From: JBBRCX01 sp038204465
Lineage (GTDB): Bacteria; Planctomycetota; Phycisphaerae; Tepidisphaerales; Tepidisphaeraceae
DNA length: 5,215 nt
Reading direction: 5' to 3'
Assembly (NCBI GenBank): GCA_038204465.1
Contig: JBBRCX010000184.1
Location: 1-5,215 of the forward strand
Shown one piece after another: positions 1-3,051 of the stretch; the stretch's first letter is position 1; every line of letters starts with the position of its first letter. Made by a program: the position numbers and the translations under genes. Below the pieces are notes generated by a model, which did not search any database, was not told the DNA's origin, and saw nothing but the letters and a program-made list of their open reading frames with translations.

Positions 1-344
1 GTGCGGTGACCATGCCACAGGTGCTGCTTCTGCCGCGTGCGTGGCAGCGCCGCGTCGCACACGCGCGTGAGCATCCCCTGGTACACCTCCAGCGGCAGCC
101 GCGCCCGCGCCTGGCACCACGCCGACGCGCTGAAGCTCTCGCCGGCGAGGTGACGAACCTCGCTGCAGGGGGCGTTGCCGTGAATGATCTGCTGCACGAA
201 CAGCGCGACCGTGACCGCGGGATCGAGTTGCCGCTGCCGCCAGTCATGGTGCAACTCGTCGCACAGCGCTTCGATCGCGGCGCGTTTGATCGCCTCCAGC
301 GGGTCCCGCTTGATACGCGCCAGTGCGGCGGAGATACTGGCCAT
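1..344 (-). CDS. IS4-like transposase, N-terminal part, runs off the left edge
   Basis: The minus strand reads open from an ATG at 344 to the window edge, giving 114 residues beginning MASISAALARIKRDPLEAIK. The stretch around residues 70-84 (ESFSASAWCQARARLPL) reads like the N-terminal helical, DNA-binding region of IS4-type DDE transposases. The catalytic DDE/YREK part would lie to the left and is not visible, so activity cannot be judged. The start is supported by AGGAGG 6 nt upstream. The plus strand over the same bases also reads open for 120 codons, but it is arginine/proline-rich and looks like an antisense shadow. The family call rests on recognition of the N-terminus only; another DDE family is possible. 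Confidence 0.8.
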   Translation of the reverse strand, partial: MASISAALARIKRDPLEAIKRAAIEALCDELHHDWRQRQLDPAVTVALFVQQIIHGNAPCSEVRHLAGESFSASAWCQARARLPLEVYQGMLTRVCDAALPRTRQKQHLWHGHR

Positions 345-350
345 CCGTGG

Positions 351-356
351 CCTCCT
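351..356 (-). promoter_or_regulatory. Shine-Dalgarno site of the transposase
   Basis: The plus-strand bases CCTCCT read AGGAGG on the minus strand, 6 nt before the ATG at 344. This perfect site fixes the transposase start. Confidence 0.7.
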
Positions 357-392
357 GTTGGTTGGTGACTAAAAGCACCACCATTCTGACAG

Positions 393-703
393 GAGGCTGC
401 GTCTTGCGCAAACGTTGTAAATGCAGTGATAGTGCGGAGTTGCGATTAACTTAATGCCATTAGTCCGGGAGCGGCTTATTGTCCTCCGGGAAAGTTGGTT
501 TGCCTTCTGCACTGTTCCTCCGGGTCGGCGCTGCATACAGTCCGCGTCAACCGCTGCGGATCGCTCGTGACGTAGCGCGTGGTCCGCCGGGAAGAGTTTT
601 CCATCAAGGAGATTCGCGATCGCGTTGAGCGACGCCAGGTCACAGACGCTCAGCGATGAGACCAGCGGCCAGCGCAAGGGGATCGTCGGGCTGGATAGGC
701 GCG
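393..703. other. Intergenic region without a recognisable gene
   Basis: No convincing coding sequence is seen on either strand. The first 80 bases are AT-richer than the surroundings and may belong to the insertion sequence end. From about 510 to 620 the region holds a second, degraded copy of the leader found before the ahpD-like gene (listed separately). A 102-codon minus-strand reading (369-677) is an antisense shadow. Its resemblance to the antisense reading of the second leader copy (LLDGKLF is common to both) merely reflects the DNA repeat. Confidence 0.6.
510..620 (+). repeat. Leader repeat, copy A (degraded, start codon lost)
   Basis: Bases 551-620 match 1346-1416 with about four substitutions and one single-base gap over 71 positions. 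The shared core GAAGAGTTTTCCATCAAGGA carries the Shine-Dalgarno site of the downstream ahpD-like gene. Weaker similarity extends left to a shared CACTGT near 510. At the point where copy B has the start codon ATG (1415), copy A has ATC (619-621), and no similarity is evident beyond it. Copy A thus looks like the promoter/leader part of a lost paralogue, or one arm of a local duplication. Confidence 0.85.
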
Positions 704-709
704 TAGAAT
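704..709 (+). promoter_or_regulatory. Putative -10 box (TAGAAT) for a leaderless antitoxin mRNA
   Basis: TAGAAT ends 6 nt before the ATG at 716, and no Shine-Dalgarno sequence lies in between. That spacing would put the transcription start on or next to the start codon. The same arrangement, GCGCGTAnAAT followed by 6 nt and then a start codon, occurs before the gene at 2222. No convincing -35 box is visible. Confidence 0.45.
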
Positions 710-715
710 GACGAC

Positions 716-934
716 ATGAGCACCGACATGCAGGAACTCATTCATATCTGCGAACAACTGCCCGAAGGTGAGCGGGCAGAGGTGGCGGACTTTGCGAGGT
801 TCCTTCTCGCCAGGCACGAGGATGAGGCGTGGGAGAAGACGATCGCCGACCCCAAGCCGCGGCCGAAGCTGGATGAGTTTGTCCGTGCGGCGCTGGCGGA
901 GGGAAGTGAGACTCTGGACGTGGATCGGCTGTGA
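716..934 (+). CDS. Small antitoxin-like protein of a type II toxin-antitoxin pair
   Basis: This complete 72-aa acidic protein begins MSTDMQELIHICEQLPEGER. The pattern around residues 15-33 (LPEGERAEVADFARFLLAR) resembles the short helical N-termini of VapB/DUF2281-like antitoxins. The C-terminal half (KTIADPKPRPKLDEFVRAAL) would be the flexible toxin-wrapping tail. The role is read mainly from context: its TGA overlaps the GTG of a RelE/ParE-like toxin in the sequence GTGA, the usual coupling of such pairs. The start at 716 is preferred because a -10-like TAGAAT sits directly upstream. A second ATG at codon 5 is possible. The reading frame is intact although the partner gene is broken, which would fit a surviving antitoxin. 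The exact antitoxin family is uncertain. Confidence 0.72.
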   Translation: MSTDMQELIHICEQLPEGERAEVADFARFLLARHEDEAWEKTIADPKPRPKLDEFVRAALAEGSETLDVDRL

Positions 935-1192
935 TTTCGCGCGCCACACCGAGCTTTCGGCGGGCGCTGGCGTCGCTAAGCAACGGAGATCAGCAGGCGG
1001 CGCGGCGGGCTTACGGTTTGTTTGCGGCGAACCCCACCCATCCGTCGTTGCGGTTTAAGAAACTAGCCGGACATGACAATCTGGTCGGTGCGGGTGACGA
1101 TCAGCGTGCGGGCGGTGGGAGCGCGGGACGGCGATATGATCGTGTGGGTGTGGATCGGATCGCACAACGAGTTCGACAGCCGGTTCGGTTAG
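931..1192 (+). pseudogene. RelE/ParE-like toxin, frameshifted
   Basis: The frame from GTG 931 gives MISRATPSFRRALASLSNGD and continues through NPTHPSLRFKKLAGHDN (residues 34-50), the N-terminal pattern of a RelE/ParE/HigB-superfamily toxin. After about 1081 this frame turns into low-quality sequence and ends at 1215. In the next frame, from 1082, 36 codons read WSVRVTISVRAVGARDGDMI, then VWVWIGSHNEFDSRFG and TAG at 1190. That is the expected C-terminal strand region of the same family, so one extra base (or two missing) near 1078-1082 splits the gene. The restored product would be about 86 aa. Such toxins cleave mRNA at the ribosome or poison gyrase; which applies cannot be told here. A sequencing error is the main alternative to true inactivation. 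Confidence 0.82.
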
Positions 1193-1294
1193 ATCAACTG
1201 TGGAAACTCCATTGACGCCGGAGTACGCCTACGGATGGGTCGCGTTGCAGATGGAGCTTACCGGTAACACACCCAGGGGGGTGTACCTCAAGTC
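1193..1294. other. Short gap with no assigned gene
   Basis: No gene is recognised here. A GTG at 1200 opens a plus-strand frame (TPEYAYGWVALQMELTG...) that runs on through the leader repeat to 1427, so it is unlikely to be a real gene, though its first 30 codons could be a coding remnant. An imperfect hairpin (ACACCC 1269-1274 with GGGTGT 1279-1284) lies here but has no T-run. Confidence 0.4.
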
Positions 1295-1416
1295 CACTGT
1301 GCGCCCGGCTGCCGCTCGATACATTCCCCCATTGATACAGATCGCCCGCTGCGGATCGCCCGTGACGTCGCGCGCGGTCCGCCGGCGAAGAGTTTTCCAT
1401 CAAGGAGAGTCGCGAT
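1295..1416 (+). repeat. Leader repeat, copy B (intact, in front of the ahpD-like gene)
   Basis: This is the partner of the repeat at 510-620. The strong core is 1346-1416, about 93% identical by hand alignment to 551-620, with looser similarity from about 1295. It contains the Shine-Dalgarno site and ends on the first two bases of the ATG of the ahpD-like gene, so this copy is the functional leader. The two copies bracket the toxin-antitoxin locus. Confidence 0.85.
1403..1408 (+). promoter_or_regulatory. Shine-Dalgarno site of the ahpD-like gene
   Basis: AGGAGA lies 6 nt before the ATG at 1415 and decides this start. The same site is preserved in the upstream repeat copy (AGGAGA, 607-612), where the ATG is missing. 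Confidence 0.7.
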
Positions 1417-1717
1417 GTACGACATGAAGAACCTGACGAAGTTCAAAACGCTCGCCGAGCTGGCCCCCGAGGCCTTCAAGGGGTTCGTGGCGTTCGACGA
1501 GGCGGCGTTCAAATACGGGGCGATCCCGCTCAAGTACAAAGAGCTGATGGCGGTCGCGGTGGCGCTGACGACGCAGTGCCCGTACTGCATCGAGATCCAC
1601 TCCAAAAAGGCGAAGAAGGCGGGCGCGACCGAGCAGGAACTGGCCGAGACGACGCTGGTCGCGGCGGCGCTGCGGGCCGGCGGCGCGGTAACCCACGGCA
1701 CGCACACGCTGGAATGA
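1415..1717 (+). CDS. AhpD-like / carboxymuconolactone decarboxylase-family protein
   Basis: This complete 100-aa protein covers one CMD/AhpD fold. The redox motif is intact: E43, then TTQCPYCIEIH with C55, C58 and H62. The spacings (Glu to first Cys 12, second Cys to His 4) are those of the AhpD proton-relay site. A C-terminal GGAVTHGTH segment (89-97) is also typical of the family. AhpD proteins use the CxxC pair as a thiol reductant/alkylhydroperoxidase. Single-domain members of this size are often annotated only as CMD-family proteins and usually assemble as oligomers. It is cytoplasmic, with no signal peptide. No peroxiredoxin (ahpC) or other redox gene is visible nearby, so the physiological partner is unknown. 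The gene stands alone, with its own leader upstream and a hairpin downstream. Confidence 0.93.
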   Translation: MYDMKNLTKFKTLAELAPEAFKGFVAFDEAAFKYGAIPLKYKELMAVAVALTTQCPYCIEIHSKKAKKAGATEQELAETTLVAAALRAGGAVTHGTHTLE

Positions 1718-1729
1718 TGGACCAGACTC

Positions 1730-1749
1730 GGTTGCCTGCCGTGGCAACC
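1730..1749 (+). terminator. Possible hairpin terminator after the ahpD-like gene
   Basis: GGTTGCC (1730-1736) and GGCAACC (1743-1749) form a perfect 7-bp stem with a 6-nt loop, 12 nt after the stop codon. It is followed by AAACG rather than a T-run, so it is not a canonical intrinsic terminator. It may mark a 3' end or be a chance hairpin. Confidence 0.4.
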
Positions 1750-1830
1750 AAACGCGGACGCATCTCGTTTCTCGCCGCTCTTAAGCGTCTCGCACGCCAT
1801 CTTCGCGATGTTAAGATAGCCCTCCGCAGC

Positions 1831-1836
1831 AGGAGG
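1831..1836 (+). promoter_or_regulatory. Shine-Dalgarno site of the WXG100-like gene
   Basis: AGGAGG sits 7 nt before the ATG at 1844, so this gene is translated from a normal leader. A weak -10-like TAAGAT lies at 1812-1817 with no clear -35 partner, so the promoter itself is uncertain. Confidence 0.75.
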
Positions 1837-1843
1837 TTGTCTC

Positions 1844-2116
1844 ATGGCCAAGGCAAGCGTCGATCCCGCCGAGCTTCGCCGCTTCGCGCAGGACTTGAAT
1901 CGGTTCAACAACGAGCTGCAGACGCTGATCGCCGGCATCCACGGGAAGATGCGCATGTTGGAAGGCACGTGGCGCGATCAGGAACAGCGGAAGTTTTCTG
2001 AAGCGTTCGAGCAGACCGCCAAAGGGTTGGGCGGCTTCCTCGAAGCCTCCCAGCAGCACGTCAGCTTCCTGGCCAAGAAGGCGAGCCTCATCGAGGAATA
2101 CCTGAAGCAACGGTGA
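1844..2116 (+). CDS. WXG100-like (ESAT-6/EsxA-type) protein with W-R-D turn
   Basis: This complete 90-aa protein begins MAKASVDPAELRRFAQDLNR. Its size and layout fit the WXG100 helical hairpin: helix 1 about residues 8-38, a turn at 41-47 (GTWRDQE), and helix 2 about 48-88. W43-R44-D45 occupies the W-x-G position, and F51 and F55 follow with helical spacing, as in EsxA-like proteins. WXG100 proteins are small secreted substrates or structural partners of type VII (ESX/Yuk) systems. The C-terminus (IEEYLKQR) lacks a clear YxxxD/E export signal of the mycobacterial kind. It is the first gene of a same-strand run ending in an FtsK-like membrane protein, which supports the call. The substitution of Gly by Asp, the cytosolic or exported fate and the binding partner are open points. 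Confidence 0.85.
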   Translation: MAKASVDPAELRRFAQDLNRFNNELQTLIAGIHGKMRMLEGTWRDQEQRKFSEAFEQTAKGLGGFLEASQQHVSFLAKKASLIEEYLKQR

Positions 2117-2169
2117 TGCTTCGCCGAGCAGCGGTAATGCTTCGCACAGCAGCGGTAACGCTTCGCCGA
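2107..2169 (+). repeat. Three tandem 21-bp repeats across the WXG100-like stop codon
   Basis: Units at 2107-2127, 2128-2148 and 2149-2169 share the pattern GCAnCGGTnAnGCTTCGC; units 1 and 3 differ at 3 of 21 bases. The unit is seven codons long and stays in frame with the gene, so each copy supplies its own stop: KQR-TGA, then CFAEQR-TAA, then CFAQQR-TAA. The array fills the first half of the gap before the next gene. Confidence 0.9.
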
Positions 2170-2209
2170 CTCTGACGCCAACACGTGGGCAACGCAGCGG
2201 CATCGCGCG

Positions 2210-2215
2210 TACAAT
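2210..2215 (+). promoter_or_regulatory. Putative -10 box (TACAAT) for a leaderless start at 2222
   Basis: TACAAT ends 6 nt before the GTG at 2222, with no Shine-Dalgarno sequence between them. The surrounding GCGCGTACAAT closely parallels GCGCGTAGAAT before the antitoxin gene, with identical spacing. No good -35 hexamer is seen. If real, genes from 2222 onward can be transcribed separately from the WXG100-like gene. Confidence 0.45.
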
Positions 2216-2221
2216 AGCGGC

Positions 2222-2833
2222 GTGAGCACCGGCGCGCGCGTTGACGATGTCGACTCCATCAAGCTGTTCCGCAGCGCCCTGATCAAGTTTGGCGAATCGG
2301 CGAACGTCGCGCTGGGGGACGCCGAGTCGGAGATGCAGCGGACGCTCGGCTGGCTCGAGCGCGACCAGCTTACCCATTGGACCAGCGAGACCCGCAAGCG
2401 CACCGAGGCCGTCGGACGGGCGCAGGAAGCGCGGCGGATGAAGAAGCTGTTCAAGACCCCGACCGGTCAGACACCCACCCCGGTCGAAGAGGAGAAGGCG
2501 CTGGCCGTCGCGATGCGGCGGCTCCAGGAGGCGCAGCAGAAGCTTCTCAACGTTCGCCGGTGGGCAGGCCGTCTGCAGAAAGAGATTCACGTGTACAAGG
2601 GCGGCGTGCAGCGCTTTGCGACGTCGCTGCAGTCAGACCTGCCCCGCGCCCTCAGTCGTCTCGACACCATGATCGCGGCGTTGGAGGAATACGTTTCGCT
2701 CGCGCCGCTGCGGATGGATGCGGTGGCCGGTTCTTCGTCGAATGCCGAGTCGATGGCCCGGCCCGATGCCGAGCCGCTTCAGCAAGCCGAAGGCGCTGCA
2801 AACGAAACGGGCGAGCAGGAGGGAGGGGCCTGA
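2222..2833 (+). CDS. Helical/coiled-coil protein of the WXG100-FtsK cluster, function unknown
   Basis: This 203-aa protein is not assigned to a named family; it resembles uncharacterised planctomycete proteins as far as I can recall. It appears almost wholly helical. Residues 10-75 and 88-160 are charged heptad-like helices, joined by a proline/threonine loop (TPTGQTPTPVEEEK, about 79-92). Conserved-looking tryptophans sit at 44, 53 and 114. Residues 165-203 form a disordered acidic, Gly/Ala/Ser-rich tail. There is no signal peptide or membrane segment. A two-helix bundle joined by a loop could be an enlarged relative of the WXG100/LXG hairpin, but that is inference. The GTG start is chosen because a -10-like TACAAT lies 6 nt upstream and the product starts MSTG, echoing MSTD of the antitoxin gene. 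Its stop overlaps the next start (TGATG), implying translational coupling. It could be a substrate, chaperone or adaptor of the FtsK-like protein. Confidence 0.82.
   Translation: MSTGARVDDVDSIKLFRSALIKFGESANVALGDAESEMQRTLGWLERDQLTHWTSETRKRTEAVGRAQEARRMKKLFKTPTGQTPTPVEEEKALAVAMRRLQEAQQKLLNVRRWAGRLQKEIHVYKGGVQRFATSLQSDLPRALSRLDTMIAALEEYVSLAPLRMDAVAGSSSNAESMARPDAEPLQQAEGAANETGEQEGGA
2817..2828 (+). promoter_or_regulatory. Purine-rich ribosome-binding stretch for the 70-aa gene
   Basis: AGGAGGGAGGGG inside the last codons of the preceding gene ends 4 nt before the ATG at 2833. It sets the start of the small gene; the same frame is also open far upstream, but only as a shadow of the preceding gene. 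Confidence 0.7.
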
Positions 2834-3045
2834 TGGGCGTGCACGAGGGCCGCGGCCAGCTCAGTCGCGCGATCAAGGACCTGCTGCTGCGCTGGAATGA
2901 AGCCAAAGGCAGTTGGGACGATGTGGTCAGCAAGAACTTCGAGGACAATTTCCTGGTGCCGTTGGAAATGGAGCTCCGCAACGCGGCCGCCGCGATGGAC
3001 CATGCGGGGCAGATCCTGCACCAGGTCCGCCGGGATTGTGAGTAA
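2833..3045 (+). CDS. 70-aa helical protein with W-x-D motif, possible second WXG100-like partner
   Basis: The protein starts MGVHEGRGQLSRAIKDLLLR and ends in CE. It appears entirely helical: helix 1 about residues 8-25, then GSWDD (27-30 around W28), then a second helix from about 32 to 68. A tryptophan at a short turn between two helices, followed by Phe/Leu (F36, F40, L41), recalls the WXG100 hairpin. The W-D-D triplet parallels W-R-D in the gene at 1844. At 70 aa it is shorter than the usual 90-100, so it may be a reduced partner or an unrelated adaptor. It overlaps the preceding stop by 1 nt and is followed after 6 nt by the FtsK-like gene, so the three are very likely co-translated. The frame is open back to 2377, but those bases are coding in another frame. 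I do not recognise a named family. Confidence 0.8.
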   Translation: MGVHEGRGQLSRAIKDLLLRWNEAKGSWDDVVSKNFEDNFLVPLEMELRNAAAAMDHAGQILHQVRRDCE

Positions 3046-3051
3046 CGCCGG

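Larger units (their letters stand above)
1..392 (-). mobile_element. Insertion sequence end (IS4-like), boundary uncertain
   Basis: The transposase start lies close to what should be the element's end. Read on the minus strand, the segment beginning at 392 is CTGTCAGAATGGTGGTGC, which would make a plausible IS terminus about 48 nt before the start codon. The other terminus is outside the window, so neither the inverted repeat nor a target duplication can be confirmed. The edge at 392 is a guess and the real end could lie further right, in the AT-richer stretch up to about 470. Confidence 0.35.

Noticed and set aside
6..368. Plus-strand open frame of 120 codons over the transposase
   Set aside because: It is the antisense of a recognisable transposase N-terminus with its own Shine-Dalgarno; the plus product is Arg/Pro-rich and matches nothing known to me.
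1258..1284. 10-bp palindrome TTACCGGTAA and adjoining imperfect hairpin
   Set aside because: No T-run and no second copy are seen; palindromes of this length are expected by chance in a window of this size.
1200..1427. Plus-strand open frame of 75 codons (METPLTPEYAYGWVALQMEL...)
   Set aside because: It runs through the leader repeat and into the next gene, has no ribosome site, and its second half is clearly non-coding leader; at most its first 30 codons are a remnant.
1288..1968. Minus-strand open frame of 226 codons
   Set aside because: It is antisense to the ahpD-like gene and the start of the WXG100-like gene, both of which have clear motifs and ribosome sites; long antisense frames are common at this G+C content.
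2107..2169. Possible CRISPR-like array
   Set aside because: The three units are directly adjacent with no spacers and overlap a coding end; this is a short tandem repeat.
1811..2590. Minus-strand open frame of 259 codons with Leu-Leu repeats
   Set aside because: It lies opposite the WXG100-like and helical genes. Its internal repeats (EALPLLCEALPLLGEASPLL) are simply the 21-bp tandem repeats read in antisense.
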